A stretch of 64,000 nt of DNA, from positions 558,001 through 622,000 of the forward strand of contig NZ_CP094528.1 in assembly GCF_022811705.1 (NCBI RefSeq), read 5' to 3'. A program made the position numbers and the translations under genes. Positions 1 through 10,708 of this stretch are shown here, piece after piece. The DNA is from Agromyces larvae. Its GTDB lineage: Bacteria > Actinomycetota > Actinomycetes > Actinomycetales > Microbacteriaceae. The stretch's first letter is position 1; each line of letters opens with the position of its first letter. The notes under the pieces are model-generated. The model made no database searches. It saw only the letters and a program-made list of their open reading frames with translations, and was not told where the DNA came from.

Positions 1-574
1 CCGCGTCGACATCGCCTACCTGCACGACCCCGACGCGTACGACACCGACCGCGGCATCGCCGAAGGTCTGCCCGCCCTCGTGCGGCTGCGCGACGAGGGG
101 CTGGTCGCTGCGATCGGCATCGGCGTCAACGATGCGGATGTCGCGGCCCGCGCCGTGCGTGCGGCCGACCTCGACCTCGTCATGATCGCGGGCCGGTACA
201 CGTTGCTCGAACAGCCGGCGCTCGCCGACCTGCTGCCGCTCTGCCTCGAGCGCGGCGTCGGCGTGGTGGCGGCGGCCCCCTACAACTCGGGCCTGCTCGC
301 GACCGACGACCCCGGCGCCGGGGCGCACTACAACTACGGCGCCGTGCCGGCCGACGTGCTGACGCGCGCTCGCGCGCTCGCCGCCGCGTGTCGCGAGCAC
401 GGGGTGCCGTTGCCGGTCGCGGCGATCCAGTACCCGCTGCGGCACCCGGCTGTGCGCGCCGTCGCCGTCGGCACCGCGCGAGCCGAGGCGGTGCACGAGA
501 ACCTCGCCCGCCTCGCGGTGCCCGTGCCCGCGTCGTTCTGGGACGCCCTGCAGGAAGCGGGGCTGATTCCATGA
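1..574 (+). CDS. Aldo/keto reductase, probable L-fucose dehydrogenase (5' truncated)
   Basis: The frame is open from base 2, so the first half of the gene lies outside the window; about 190 C-terminal residues are visible. DIAYLHDPD followed by an RDEGLVAAIGIG strand matches the substrate-side strands of the aldo/keto reductase barrel as found in L-fucose / D-threo-aldose 1-dehydrogenases. These enzymes oxidise the sugar at C1 to a lactone with NAD(P). The stop codon overlaps the next start (ATGA at 571), so the lactonase is translationally coupled to it. The fucose assignment rests on the neighbours (lactonase, FucU, sugar ABC transporter) more than on this fragment; another 6-deoxyhexose is possible. 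Confidence 0.85.
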   Translation, partial: RVDIAYLHDPDAYDTDRGIAEGLPALVRLRDEGLVAAIGIGVNDADVAARAVRAADLDLVMIAGRYTLLEQPALADLLPLCLERGVGVVAAAPYNSGLLATDDPGAGAHYNYGAVPADVLTRARALAAACREHGVPLPVAAIQYPLRHPAVRAVAVGTARAEAVHENLARLAVPVPASFWDALQEAGLIP

Positions 575-1482
575 GCGGAACCGCGAGCACCCGGGTGATC
601 GACGCGCACCTGCATCTGTGGGATCGCGCCGACGGGGGATACGGCTGGGTGACGCCCGAGCTCGGCCCCCTGCATCGCGACTTCGGGGCCGACGAGGCCG
701 GCGTCGCGCTGCGCGAGGCCGGCGTCGACGCGGCGATCCTCGTGCAGGCCGACGACACCCTCGCCGACACCCGGTTCATGCTCGACCAGGCGCGCGCGAA
801 CGACTGGATCGTCGGCGTGGTCGGCTGGGTGCGCCTCGACGACGAGGCCGAGGCCGCAGCCCAGCTCGACGGGTTCGCCGAGGGCGGTGCCTCCGACGCC
901 GCAGGGCTGCTGCGAGGCATCCGTCATCTCGTGCACGACGACCCCCGCGACGACTTCCTCGACCTGCCCGCCGTGCGGGCGTCGCTGCGCCGCGTGGCCG
1001 CGCACGGCCTGGTGTTCGACGTGCCCGACGCGTGGCCGCGCCACCTCGCCGCGGCCGGGCGCGCGGCCGCGGCCGTGCCCGAGCTCACGGTCGTGATCGA
1101 CCACCTCGCCAAGCCGCCCGCAGGCGAGGGCTTCGATTCCGAGGCGTTCGCCGCCTGGGAGGCGGAGTTCCGCCGCGTCGCCGAGCTGCCGAACACGGTC
1201 GCCAAGTTCTCGGGGCTGCACCTGCCCGGGGCGTCCTTCACCGCCGATTCGGTCGGCCGGCTGCTCGACCTCGCGCTCGACGCGTTCGGCGCCGACCGCC
1301 TGCTGTACGGCGGCGACTGGCCGATGTCGGTGCCGCACGGCGGGTACGCGCCGACCTGGGCGGTCATGCGGGCCGCGCTCGACCGGCTCTCGGCGGCCGA
1401 GCGCACGGCGATCCTCGGCGCCAACGCCGAGCGCGTCTACCTCGCATCAGAGGTCGGAGCGATCGGCGGCTCCAATGGCTGA
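571..1482 (+). CDS. Amidohydrolase-family sugar lactonase (L-fuconolactonase-like)
   Basis: This 303-residue protein opens with VIDAHLHLWD, the metal-binding HxH strand of the amidohydrolase 2 family (COG3618). Near the C-terminus YGGDWPMS supplies the conserved Asp of the barrel. Family members next to an aldose dehydrogenase hydrolyse L-fucono- or L-rhamnono-lactone to the free acid. The ATG overlaps the preceding stop by four bases, which fixes the start; longer upstream frames are not needed. It is step two of the oxidative fucose route: dehydrogenase makes the lactone and this enzyme opens it. The dehydratase and aldolase expected next are not in the window. Confidence 0.88.
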   Translation: MSGTASTRVIDAHLHLWDRADGGYGWVTPELGPLHRDFGADEAGVALREAGVDAAILVQADDTLADTRFMLDQARANDWIVGVVGWVRLDDEAEAAAQLDGFAEGGASDAAGLLRGIRHLVHDDPRDDFLDLPAVRASLRRVAAHGLVFDVPDAWPRHLAAAGRAAAAVPELTVVIDHLAKPPAGEGFDSEAFAAWEAEFRRVAELPNTVAKFSGLHLPGASFTADSVGRLLDLALDAFGADRLLYGGDWPMSVPHGGYAPTWAVMRAALDRLSAAERTAILGANAERVYLASEVGAIGGSNG

Positions 1483-1516
1483 AACCTCGCGATGTCCGGC
1501 GAACTCGGGCTGAAAC
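1477..1516. repeat. Direct repeat GGCTGAAAC x2, candidate regulator site
   Basis: GGCTGAAAC occurs at 1477-1485 (across the lactonase stop codon) and again at 1508-1516, a spacing of 31 bases or about three helical turns. The second copy covers the likely -35 of the fucU promoter. A regulator site is inference; the FadR-type protein at 5814-6485 is the obvious candidate. Confidence 0.4.
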
Positions 1517-1538
1517 ATCCGATCAGTCGCACTAGACT
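1510..1538 (+). promoter_or_regulatory. Promoter of fucU-rbsACB
   Basis: CTGAAA (1510-1515) and TAGACT (1533-1538) are separated by 17 bases, placing the transcription start near 1545 and leaving a leader of about 45 bases with an AAGAGAGG ribosome binding site before the ATG at 1591. This gives the transporter half of the locus its own promoter in addition to read-through from the lactonase. Confidence 0.5.
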
Positions 1539-1590
1539 CAACCCCACCCGGCGGCCCCAGGGCCACCCTACTCGACGAAGAGAGGCGAAC

Positions 1591-2027
1591 ATGCTGAGCG
1601 GCATCCACCCGATCCTGAGCGGCGACCTGCTCGCCGCGCTGGACCGGCTCGGCCACGGCGACGAGCTCGTCGTCGCCGATGCGAACTTCCCCGCGCACCG
1701 CATCGGCGAGACGGTCGTCGAGGCACCGGGCCTGACGGCGCCCGCCGTGGTCCAGGCGATTCGCACCGTGCTCCCGCTCGACGCGTACGAGGCCGAGTCG
1801 GTGCTGCTCATGCAGGGCGAGGAGCCCGGGCCGCTGCCGGTGCCGATCGAGCTGGTCGCCGCAGCCGAGGTCGCCGACGACCGGCGCACCGCGCTCGACC
1901 GGTTCGCCTTCTACGAGCGCGCCGCCTCCGCCCGGCTCGTGGTGCGCACCGGCGAGCTGCGACCGTACGGCAACCTCATCATCAGGAAGGGCGTCGTGAA
2001 CGAGTACCGATCCCAGGGGGCGGCCTC

Positions 2028-2031
<4 letters not shown>
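1591..2031 (+). CDS. fucU: L-fucose mutarotase FucU (RbsD/FucU family)
   Basis: This 146-residue protein begins [17 protein letters not shown] and continues [15 protein letters not shown], the signature block of RbsD/FucU mutarotases, which interconvert the anomers of L-fucose (FucU) or ribose (RbsD). FucU-type proteins are near this length. The start was set at 1591 because AAGAGAGG lies just upstream, whereas the frame extended to 1492 runs through the promoter. The stop overlaps the ATG of the ABC ATPase (ATGA at 2028), so it is the first gene of the uptake operon. It is the strongest local evidence that the substrate is fucose-like. Confidence 0.9.
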
Positions 2032-3535
<1,504 letters not shown>

Positions 3536-3539
<4 letters not shown>

Positions 3540-4582
3540 CCCCCACCACCGCAGACCGCACGTCCGCACCGCAGCCCGCCGGCACCCCCTCGACCGAGGC
3601 GTTCGCCGCGATCGAGGCGGGCAAACCCCGGCTGGCCTGGCTGCGCGGCTCGCTGCAGCAGTTGCTCGCCGCCGCCAGCCTGATCGTGATCGTGGTGTTC
3701 TTCTCGATCGCGAGCCCGCACTTCTTCACCGCGAACAACCTGATCTCGATCCTCACCGCGGCGACCGTCACCGGCATCCTCGCGCTCGGCACCACGTTCG
3801 TCATCATCACGGGCGGCATCGACCTGTCGATCGGCACCGGCATGGTGCTGTGCGGCGTGATGGCCGGCGTCTTCCTCACCTACTGGGGGTGGCCGCTCTG
3901 GGCCGGCGTCGCGGCGACGATCGTGTTCGGCGGGCTGCTCGGCCTGATCAACGGCATGAACGTGTCGATCCTCGGCATCCCGCCGTTCATCGCCACCCTC
4001 GGCATGATGCTCATCGCGGCGGGCCTGTCGCTGGTCATCTCGGGCACCAAGCCGATCTACTTCAACGACACCCCCGAGTTCCAGCAGATCATGAACCTGT
4101 CGATCATCCCGGGGGTGCGCTTCCCGCTCGGCGTGGTGATCTTCGTCGTGATGATCGTGATCGCGGCGGTCGTGCTCTCGAAGACGCTGATCGGCCGCTA
4201 CGCCTTCTCGATCGGTTCGAACGAGCAGGCCACGTCGCTGTCGGGCGTGAACGTGCGGCGCTGGAAGATCGTGATCTACACCATGGCGGGGCTCTTCGTC
4301 GGCCTGGCCGGTGTGCTCAGCGCCTCGCGGCTCTCGTCCGCGCAGCCGACCGGCGGCATGGGCCTCGAGCTCGAGGCGATCGCCGCCGTGGTGATCGGCG
4401 GCACCTCGCTGCAGGGCGGCAAGGGCTCGATCATCGGCACCGTGATCGGCGCGCTCATCATGGCCGTGCTGACGAACGGCCTGCGCATCATCTCCGTCCC
4501 GCAGGAGTGGCAGTCCGTCGCGGTCGGCATCGTGATCCTGGTCGCGGTGTACCTCGACATGCTGCGCCGACGCCGGGCCTGA
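3536..4582 (+). CDS. Sugar ABC transporter permease, RbsC type
   Basis: This 348-residue, strongly hydrophobic protein belongs to the BPD_transp_2 permeases. The loop [10 protein letters not shown] and the C-terminal stretch [20 protein letters not shown] are hallmark RbsC-family segments. After a cytoplasmic N-terminal tail of about 40 residues I see about eight to ten membrane spans. The ATG at 3536 overlaps the ATPase stop, which chooses this start over the much longer open frame. It forms the channel of the importer, probably as a homodimer. Confidence 0.94.
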
Positions 4583-4593
4583 GGCATCCGGAC

Positions 4594-4672
4594 GCACCAC
4601 CGCACCACCGCACCACCGCACCACCGAACACTCGACTCGCACCACCAGTCAGCACCACCTCACAGCACCACA
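4594..4672 (+). repeat. GCACCACC tandem repeat in the permease-binding protein spacer
   Basis: Four perfect copies of the 8-mer GCACCACC (4594-4625) are followed by decayed copies to about 4672, just before AAAGGAG and the binding-protein ATG. The stretch is very low in G and T, so the mRNA should be unstructured. It may expose the ribosome site so the binding protein is made in excess; that is inference. Confidence 0.6.
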
Positions 4673-4689
4673 CACAAAGGAGTGACCAC

Positions 4690-5679
4690 ATGTTCAGCAA
4701 GCGCATGGCCGGCGCCGTCGTCGGCGCCGCGATCACCGCACTCGTCCTCGCGGGGTGCGCGAACGACGGCGGCTCGGGCTCGGGCGACGCCTCGGGCGAC
4801 GGCGACAAGCCGTACATCGCCCTGATCTCGAAGGGGTTCCAGCACCAGTTCTGGCAGGCCGTGAAAGCGGGTGCCGAGCAGGCGGCCGAGGAGTTCGACG
4901 TCGAGATCTCGTTCGAGGGCCCCGACACCGAGGCCGATGTCGACCAGCAGATCCAGATGCTGCAGACCGCGCTCGACAAGAGCCCCGCCGCGATCGGATT
5001 CGCCGCGCTGGACAGCCAGGCCGCCGGCCCGCTGCTGCAGCAGGCGAAGGATTCGAACATCCCGGTCATCGCGTTCGACTCGGGTGTCGAGAGCGACATC
5101 CCGCTGACGACCGCGGCGACCGACAACCTGGCCGCTGCGGCGGAGGCGGCCAAGCACATGGCCGACGCCGTCGGCCACGAGGGCAAGGTCGCGCTCGTCG
5201 TGCACGACCAGACCTCGGTCACCGGTCAGCAGCGCCGCGACGGCTTCGTCGAGTACCTGGAGGAGAACGAGCCGAACATCGAGATCGTCGACATCCAGTA
5301 CGGCGGCGGCGACCAGGCGAAGTCGGCCGACCTCGCCAAGGCGATCATCGCCGCGCACCCCGACCTGAAGGGCATCTACGGCTCGAACGAGGGTTCGGCG
5401 ATCGGCGTCGTGCAGGCCGTGAAGGAGCTCGGCGTCGACCCGGCGACCCTCGCGGTGGTCGGGTTCGACTCGGGCCAGGCGCAGATGGACGCGATCCGCG
5501 ACGGCCTCATGCTCGGCGCCATCACGCAGAACCCCGTCGGCATCGGCTACGAGACGGTGAAGGCCGCGGTGGCCGCGATCAACGGTGAGACGCTGCCGAA
5601 GACGATCGACACCGGGTTCTTCTGGTACGACGCGTCGAACATCGACGACGAGGAGATCCAGGCGGTGCTGTACGAGTAA
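4690..5679 (+). CDS. Sugar-binding lipoprotein of the ABC importer
   Basis: The 329-residue product starts with a lipoprotein signal peptide: basic MFSKR, a hydrophobic core and lipobox LAGC with Cys23 as the lipidation site. It is followed by a Gly/Ser/Asp linker. The rest matches the periplasmic-binding 4 family (YIALISKGFQHQFWQAVKAG, later GIYGSNEGSAIGVVQA and AVVGFDSGQAQ), the RbsB group. It captures the sugar outside the membrane and delivers it to the permease. It has a clear AAAGGAG site and is the last gene of the operon, ahead of a terminator hairpin. Confidence 0.94.
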   Translation: MFSKRMAGAVVGAAITALVLAGCANDGGSGSGDASGDGDKPYIALISKGFQHQFWQAVKAGAEQAAEEFDVEISFEGPDTEADVDQQIQMLQTALDKSPAAIGFAALDSQAAGPLLQQAKDSNIPVIAFDSGVESDIPLTTAATDNLAAAAEAAKHMADAVGHEGKVALVVHDQTSVTGQQRRDGFVEYLEENEPNIEIVDIQYGGGDQAKSADLAKAIIAAHPDLKGIYGSNEGSAIGVVQAVKELGVDPATLAVVGFDSGQAQMDAIRDGLMLGAITQNPVGIGYETVKAAVAAINGETLPKTIDTGFFWYDASNIDDEEIQAVLYE

Positions 5680-5699
5680 GCACGGCCGGTCGGCATGAG

Positions 5700-5725
5700 G
5701 CGGGGGCGGCGCGAGCCGCCCCCGC
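5700..5725 (+). terminator. Terminator hairpin after the fucose ABC operon
   Basis: An 11-bp perfect GC stem (5700-5710 with 5715-5725) closes a GCGA tetraloop 21 bases after the binding-protein stop. There is no U-run, as is usual for actinobacterial terminators. Confidence 0.75.
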
Positions 5726-5735
5726 TTCGCGTGCG

Positions 5736-5805
5736 CGTTCCAGGCACCGAGTTCAGACGGAGGCACCGCCGGCGGTGCCTCCGTCTGAACTCGGTGCCTG
5801 GAACG
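5736..5805. repeat. 70-bp perfect palindrome
   Basis: Bases 5736-5770 are the exact reverse complement of 5771-5805, with no spacer: 35 base pairs without a mismatch. It lies between the convergent binding-protein and FadR-type regulator genes, directly after a separate ordinary terminator. Either strand could fold into a long hairpin, so it may serve as the terminator for the regulator gene. Its length and perfection exceed what termination needs, and a mobile palindromic element or recent inverted duplication is an alternative. Confidence 0.9.
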
Positions 5806-5813
5806 GGTGCGCC

Positions 5814-6485
5814 CTACAGCGCCTCGCGCAGCCACTGCTCGACGCCGCTGACGTGCACGACCGTCAGCGCGCTCGCGAGATCGGCGTCGCCCGAGGCGAT
5901 CGCGTCGAGGATGGCGTGGTGCTCCTGCAGGGTGCGGTCGACGACGTTCTCCTGCGTGATGCCCCGCCAGATGCGGGCGCGCACGGTGTGGCTGGAGAGC
6001 GAGTCGATGAGGCTCGCGAGGTACGCGTTGCCCGTGGCCTCGGCGATGCCGCCGTGGAACTCGAGGTCGTGCGCCACGAGGCTCTCGACGTCGGCGGCGT
6101 GGTCGACTCCGGCGACGATCTCGCGCAGGCGGGCGATCGCGTCGGCGTCGGCGCGGCGTGCGGCGAGGGACGACGCGGATGACTCGAGGATGCGCCGCAC
6201 CGCGAAGATCTCGAGGATCGACTGGTCGTCGTGCAGGTCGACGACGAACGACATCGCCTCCAGCAGCAGCCGCGGCTCGAGGCTGGTGACGTAGGTGCCG
6301 TCGCCGCGACGCACGTCGAGCACCCGGATCACCTCGAGCGCCTTCACCGCCTCGCGCAGCGAGGATCGACTGAGACCGAGCCGATCGCTCAACTCCTTCT
6401 CGGGCGGCAGGCGATCCCCGGGGGCGAGCTCGCCCGCGATGATCATCTCTTTGATGCGCAGAATCGCCTCGTCGGTCACGGCCAT
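5814..6485 (-). CDS. FadR-subfamily GntR regulator, probably of the fucose operon
   Basis: The product has 223 residues. Residues 1-70 are a GntR winged helix (IIAGELAPGDRLPPEKELSD, then LSRSSLREAVKAL). The rest is an FCD ligand domain with the conserved AVRRILE, DLEFHGGIA and QEHHAILDAI segments; the Asp/His residues normally bind a metal next to an acidic effector. The start at 6485 (MAVTDEAIL) is preferred to the ATG at 6494 because the -10 TACCAT (6493-6498) overlaps that upstream ATG and leaves seven bases before 6485. It converges on the fucose operon, and sugar acids are common effectors in this subfamily; the pairing is inferred. Confidence 0.88.
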   Translation of the reverse strand: MAVTDEAILRIKEMIIAGELAPGDRLPPEKELSDRLGLSRSSLREAVKALEVIRVLDVRRGDGTYVTSLEPRLLLEAMSFVVDLHDDQSILEIFAVRRILESSASSLAARRADADAIARLREIVAGVDHAADVESLVAHDLEFHGGIAEATGNAYLASLIDSLSSHTVRARIWRGITQENVVDRTLQEHHAILDAIASGDADLASALTVVHVSGVEQWLREAL

Positions 6486-6492
6486 GCTCGGC

Positions 6493-6498
6493 ATGGTA
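6493..6498 (-). promoter_or_regulatory. Leaderless -10 of the FadR-type regulator
   Basis: TACCAT on the minus strand ends seven bases before the ATG at 6485, so transcription should begin at or next to the start codon. Confidence 0.45.
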
Positions 6499-6518
6499 CC
6501 GCCCGACGGAGGCAGACA

Positions 6519-8024
6519 TCAGATCTTTGCCGGCGGTGTCGCCGCACGCCAGAGGTGCATCGACGCGTAGCTGCGCCACGGCGCCCACTCGGCGCCGCGC
6601 GCGGCGAGCTCGCGCGGGGCATCGGGCAGCCCGAGCCGCCGGGCCCCGGCGCGCAGCGCGAGGTCGCTCACGAGCAGGATGTCGGGGGCGCGGGTGACGC
6701 GCATCGCCAGGTACCCGGCCGTCCACGGCCCGATGCCGGGGATCGCGAGGAGGTCGGAGTGCAGCTCGTGCCGCTCGCGCTCGGGCGAGACGATCAGGTC
6801 GCCGCCCGCGAGCCTCGCCGCGACGTCGAGGACGGTGCGGATGCGCGATGCGGGGCCGCGCAGCACCCGATGCCCTTCGGCGGCGATCTGCTCGGCGGTG
6901 GGGAAGAGCCTGCCGAGCCCGTGATCGCCGGGCATCGTGAACGGCTCGCCGAGCTCGGCCGCGAGCCGGCCGAGCGCGGTGCGTGCGGCGGCGACCGAGA
7001 CCTGCTGCCCGATGAGGGCTCGGAACACCAGTTCGTGCGCGTCCAGCGCGCCCGGCAGGCGGATGCCCGGAGCGGCGCGCACGGCGTCGCGCAGCGCGGG
7101 GTCGCGCGCGAGCACATCGTCGATCGCGACCGCGTCGGCGTCGAGGTCGAACAGCCGCCGCACCCGGGCCACGAGCGGCGGCAGGTCGGCGAGCGACGCG
7201 AGGTGCGCCTCGATCTCGACGCCGGGCTGCGCGGCCTCGGTCAGGCTGACGAGCGCCGGACCCGACGGCAGCCGGAGCGTGCGGGTGAACCGCCCCGGTT
7301 CGGCACGTTCGACGCCGTCGACGGCGCGCGCGGCGAGCCAGTCGAACACCCCGGACGCCTCGAACGGCTCGCGCGCCGGCAACCGCAGCCGCACGGCGCC
7401 CGAGGCGGGCACCTGGGCGCGCGCCCGCACCGCCGCCGCGAGCCGGAGCTCGAGCGGGCTGCGCTCGTACACCTCGCGGATGGTGTCGTTGAACTGCCGG
7501 ATGCTGCCGAACCCCGACGCGAACGCCACGTCGGCGGCGGGGAGGTCGGTGGACACGAGCAGTGCCCGCGCGGTCTGCGCGCGGTGCGCGCGGGCGAGGG
7601 CGAGCGGCCCGGCGCCGAGCTCTGCGGTGAGCACCCGCGTGAGATGCCTGGGGGAGTAGCCGAGGCGCGCGGCGAGCCCGGGCACACCCTCGCGCTCGAT
7701 CACCCCGTCGGCGATGAGCCGCATCGCGCGAGCCGCGAGGTCGTCGCGCAGATCCCACTGGGGGGACCCGGGCACCGCGTCGGGCAGGCAGCGCTTGCAC
7801 GCCCGGAGGCCGGCCTCGTGCGCCGCGGCCGCGGTGAGGTAGAAGCTCACGTTGCCGCGCTTGGGGGTGACGGCGGGGCAGCTCGGCCGGCAGTAGATGC
7901 CGGTCGAGTGCACGCCGGTGATGAACTGCCCGTCGAAGCGGGCATCGCGCGAACTCACGGCGCGGTAGCGCTCTTCGAACACGGCATCGGAGACGTGGTC
8001 GTCGATGCGATCGGTGACGGGCAT
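6519..8024 (-). CDS. Ada-type activator / AlkA 3-methyladenine DNA glycosylase fusion
   Basis: This 501-residue protein joins alkylation-repair modules. Residues 1-80 are an Ada zinc domain with Cys45, Cys49, Cys76 and Cys79 (GIYCRPSC and CKRC), in which one Cys accepts methyl groups from phosphotriesters. Residues about 95-185 are an AraC-type DNA-binding domain. Residues about 190-490 are AlkA N-terminal and helix-hairpin-helix glycosylase domains: [13 protein letters not shown] followed by an Asp in LLVSDLAL at the catalytic position. The O6-methylguanine transferase domain of E. coli Ada is absent, as is usual for this actinobacterial architecture. It probably induces itself and removes 3-alkylated purines. 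Confidence 0.93.
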   Translation of the reverse strand: MPVTDRIDDHVSDAVFEERYRAVSSRDARFDGQFITGVHSTGIYCRPSCPAVTPKRGNVSFYLTAAAAHEAGLRACKRCLPDAVPGSPQWDLRDDLAARAMRLIADGVIEREGVPGLAARLGYSPRHLTRVLTAELGAGPLALARAHRAQTARALLVSTDLPAADVAFASGFGSIRQFNDTIREVYERSPLELRLAAAVRARAQVPASGAVRLRLPAREPFEASGVFDWLAARAVDGVERAEPGRFTRTLRLPSGPALVSLTEAAQPGVEIEAHLASLADLPPLVARVRRLFDLDADAVAIDDVLARDPALRDAVRAAPGIRLPGALDAHELVFRALIGQQVSVAAARTALGRLAAELGEPFTMPGDHGLGRLFPTAEQIAAEGHRVLRGPASRIRTVLDVAARLAGGDLIVSPERERHELHSDLLAIPGIGPWTAGYLAMRVTRAPDILLVSDLALRAGARRLGLPDAPRELAARGAEWAPWRSYASMHLWRAATPPAKI

Positions 8025-8086
8025 GCCCCCAGCCTCGCACCACCCGCCGACATCGACTGGCGGGAATCGGACACGGAGCGTCGCAC

Positions 8087-8092
8087 TAGGCT
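8087..8092 (+). promoter_or_regulatory. -10 element upstream of the FAD oxidase
   Basis: TAGGCT at 8087-8092 gives a short leader of about 27 bases containing GGGAGAGA before the ATG at 8126. Confidence 0.5.
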
Positions 8093-8125
8093 GCGAACAG
8101 CACACCACCCACCCCGGGAGAGACG

Positions 8126-9538
8126 ATGCCAGCCCACGACGACCTGATCGCCCGCCTGCACGCCGAGTTCCCGGCATCCGCGGGCACCGAATCATCCGAC
8201 CTCGACCGTGCGCGCGAAGACCGTTCGGGCCATCGCGCGCCCGACCGGCCGATCGCGGTCGTGCATCCCGCCTCGATCGACGAGGTGCAGCGGCTGCTGC
8301 GCCTCGCGAACGAGACCCGGACCCCGGTCGTGCCCCGCGGCGCAGGCACCGGCCTGGCGGGCGGCGCGATCGGCGGGGCGGGCGCGATCGTGCTCGACCT
8401 GTCGCGCATGGACCGCATCCTCGAGCTCGACCCGCTGGACGAGCTCGCCGTCGTCGAGCCGGGGGTGCTGAACGGCGACCTGAACGCGGCCGCATCCGAG
8501 CACGGCCTCTGGTACGCGCCCGACCCGGCGAGCCGCGCGATCTCGTCCGTGGGCGGCAACATCGCCACGAACGCCGGCGGCCTGCTCTGCGCGAAGTACG
8601 GCGTGACCCGGGAGGCCGTGCTCGGGCTCGCGGTCGTGCTCGCCGACGGGCGCCTCGTGCGCACGGGGCGGCGCACCGTGAAAGGCGTCACGGGCTACGA
8701 CCTGACCGCGCTCATGACCGGATCCGAGGGCACGCTGGGCGTCATCGTCGAGGCCACCGTCCGGTTGCGGCCCCGCCCCGAGGGCGACCCGGTCACCGTG
8801 GCGGCCGCGTTCGCCGACGTCGAGGTCGCCGCGGCCGGCTGCGCCGCAGTGACCGGCGCACGTTTGCGGCCCGCGATGCTCGAGCTCGTCGACGACCTCG
8901 GGCTCCGGCGGGTGGTCGGCCACCTCGGCCCGGCCGCGATCGCGGGCACCCCGGTCGAGCAGCTGGCGCCGGGCGAGGCGCTCGTCATCGCGCAGGCCGA
9001 CGACACGGATGCCGCGTCGCGCGCCGCCCGCATCGCCGACGTGCTGCGCGCGGCGGGCGGCCGGGTCGTGGTCTCGTCCGATGCCGTCGCATCGGAGCGG
9101 CTGATCGCGCTGCGGCGGGCGTGGCATCCGGCCCTCGCCGCGACCGGCGAGGTCCTCATCGAGGACATCGCGGTGCCGCGCTCGAAGCTGCCCGACATGT
9201 TCCGCGCGATCGCCGACATCGGTCGGCGGTACGGCATCGAGATCCCGACGCTCGCGCACGCCGGCGACGGCAACCTGCACCCCAACTTCGTCTTCACCGG
9301 GACCGAGCCGCCCGCCGAGGTGTGGGCCGCCGCCGACGAGCTGTTCCGCGCCGCGGTCGCGCTCGGCGGCACGCTGACCGGCGAGCACGGCGTGGGCATC
9401 CTGAAGCGCCGCTGGCTGCGCGACGAGCTCGGCGACGACGGCTACGACCTGCAGCGGCGCATCAAGGCGGTGTTCGACCCGGCCGGCATCCTGAACCCGG
9501 GCGTGATGTTCGACGAGGCATCCGCAGTGCGTCGCTAG
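8126..9538 (+). CDS. FAD-binding oxidase, GlcD / D-lactate dehydrogenase-like
   Basis: The product has 470 residues. The N-terminal PCMH-type FAD domain shows [18 protein letters not shown] and the FAD pyrophosphate loop [13 protein letters not shown], then [20 protein letters not shown]. The C-terminal FAD-oxidase domain has [11 protein letters not shown] and [13 protein letters not shown], characteristic of glycolate oxidase GlcD and D-2-hydroxyacid dehydrogenases. It would oxidise a 2-hydroxyacid such as glycolate or D-lactate. No GlcE or GlcF genes follow, so it is more likely a single-subunit D-lactate-type enzyme. The GGGAGAGA site supports the ATG start. Confidence 0.9.
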   Translation: MPAHDDLIARLHAEFPASAGTESSDLDRAREDRSGHRAPDRPIAVVHPASIDEVQRLLRLANETRTPVVPRGAGTGLAGGAIGGAGAIVLDLSRMDRILELDPLDELAVVEPGVLNGDLNAAASEHGLWYAPDPASRAISSVGGNIATNAGGLLCAKYGVTREAVLGLAVVLADGRLVRTGRRTVKGVTGYDLTALMTGSEGTLGVIVEATVRLRPRPEGDPVTVAAAFADVEVAAAGCAAVTGARLRPAMLELVDDLGLRRVVGHLGPAAIAGTPVEQLAPGEALVIAQADDTDAASRAARIADVLRAAGGRVVVSSDAVASERLIALRRAWHPALAATGEVLIEDIAVPRSKLPDMFRAIADIGRRYGIEIPTLAHAGDGNLHPNFVFTGTEPPAEVWAAADELFRAAVALGGTLTGEHGVGILKRRWLRDELGDDGYDLQRRIKAVFDPAGILNPGVMFDEASAVRR

Positions 9539-9541
9539 GCT
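9536..9541 (+). promoter_or_regulatory. Leaderless -10 of the PrsW gene
   Basis: TAGGCT overlaps the stop codon of the upstream gene and ends six bases before the GTG at 9548, predicting a leaderless transcript. Confidence 0.5.
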
Positions 9542-9547
9542 CGCTCC

Positions 9548-10708
9548 GTGAGCTTCCCGACCGCGTCGCCGCAACCGACGCCGCAACCGATCCCGCCCGC
9601 CCGACAGCCGGTGGCCCGCGCCCGCCGCGCGGGCTTCGTGCTCGCCGTCGTCGGCATCGCGATCGGCGCGCTGGCCCTGCTGCTCGTCGCCGCGTACCTC
9701 ATCGCCGCCCTCGGCGTGCCGACCCTCGCGATCGGCAGCCTGCTGGCCCTCGTGCCGCTGGTCATCGTGCTGCTCGCGGTGCGCTGGGTCGACCGGTGGG
9801 AGCCCGAGCCGCGATGGGCGCTCTGGTTCGCCTTCCTGTGGGGCGCGGGCGTGTCGGTGGCGCTCGCACTGCTCGTCGACCTCGGGGTGCAGGTGGCGGT
9901 CGCGTTCGCGACGCCGGGCGGAGCGACCGACGAGGCGGTGCAGGCCGTCGTGCAGGCCCCGCTCGTCGAGGAGCTCGCCAAGGGGCTCGGGGTGCTGCTC
10001 GTGTTCGCGTTCTCGCGGTCGCACTTCGACGGCCCGGTCGACGGGCTGGTGTATGCGGCGACCGTCGCCGCCGGGTTCGCGTTCACCGAGAACGTGCTCT
10101 ACTTCGGCGCGGCGATGGCCGAGGGCGGCGCCGGCGAGCTGGGCGTGCTGTTCGTCGTGCGGGGGCTGTTCTCGCCGTTCGCGCACGTGCTGTTCACGGC
10201 GTGCACCGGCCTCATGATCGGCATCGGCGCCCGGCGCGGCGCCACGGTCGGCATCATCGGATGGTTCGCGCTCGGCCTGGTCGGCGCGATCGGCCTGCAC
10301 GCGCTCTGGAACGGGTCGCTGGCGTTCGCCGGCGAGGGGGCGATCGGCCTGTACTTCACCGTGCAGGTGCCGATCTTCGTCGGTGCGATCGTGCTGACGG
10401 TGCTGCTGCGCGGGCAGGAGGCGCGGCTCACCCGCGCCCGGCTCGCCGAGTACGCGGCCGCCGGCTGGCTGAGCCCCGGCGAGGTCGATGTGCTCGCCAC
10501 CCCGGCGGGCCGTCGCCAGGCGATGGCGTGGGCGCGGATGCAGCGACCGCCGCGCACCCGCGAGGTGCGCGCCCTCATCGCGGATGCCACGGCGCTGGCG
10601 TTCAACCGGCAGATGCTCGTGTCCGGGCGCACCGACGTGCGGCACGCGATCGACGAGCGGGTGCTGCTCGAACGGCTCAGCGAACGGCGCGCCGCACTGA
10701 TGCGCTGA
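9548..10708 (+). CDS. PrsW-family intramembrane metalloprotease
   Basis: The 386-residue product has an N-terminal block of about eight membrane spans and a soluble tail of about 100 residues. Family motifs are present in order: LVEELAKGLG (EExxK), GFAFTENVLYF with the conserved Glu, SPFAHVLFTACTG with His, and GLHALWNGSL. PrsW proteins are putative zinc proteases inside the membrane; Bacillus PrsW cleaves the anti-sigma factor RsiW. No sigma/anti-sigma pair lies nearby, so its target is unknown. The GTG start is supported by a leaderless -10. The stop codon falls inside the first unit of a tandem repeat. Confidence 0.9.
   Translation: MSFPTASPQPTPQPIPPARQPVARARRAGFVLAVVGIAIGALALLLVAAYLIAALGVPTLAIGSLLALVPLVIVLLAVRWVDRWEPEPRWALWFAFLWGAGVSVALALLVDLGVQVAVAFATPGGATDEAVQAVVQAPLVEELAKGLGVLLVFAFSRSHFDGPVDGLVYAATVAAGFAFTENVLYFGAAMAEGGAGELGVLFVVRGLFSPFAHVLFTACTGLMIGIGARRGATVGIIGWFALGLVGAIGLHALWNGSLAFAGEGAIGLYFTVQVPIFVGAIVLTVLLRGQEARLTRARLAEYAAAGWLSPGEVDVLATPAGRRQAMAWARMQRPPRTREVRALIADATALAFNRQMLVSGRTDVRHAIDERVLLERLSERRAALMR

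Noticed and set aside
4660..8043. 1127-codon minus-strand frame
   Set aside because: Overlaps the binding-protein gene, the palindrome and the AlkA gene in a different frame; no domain visible.
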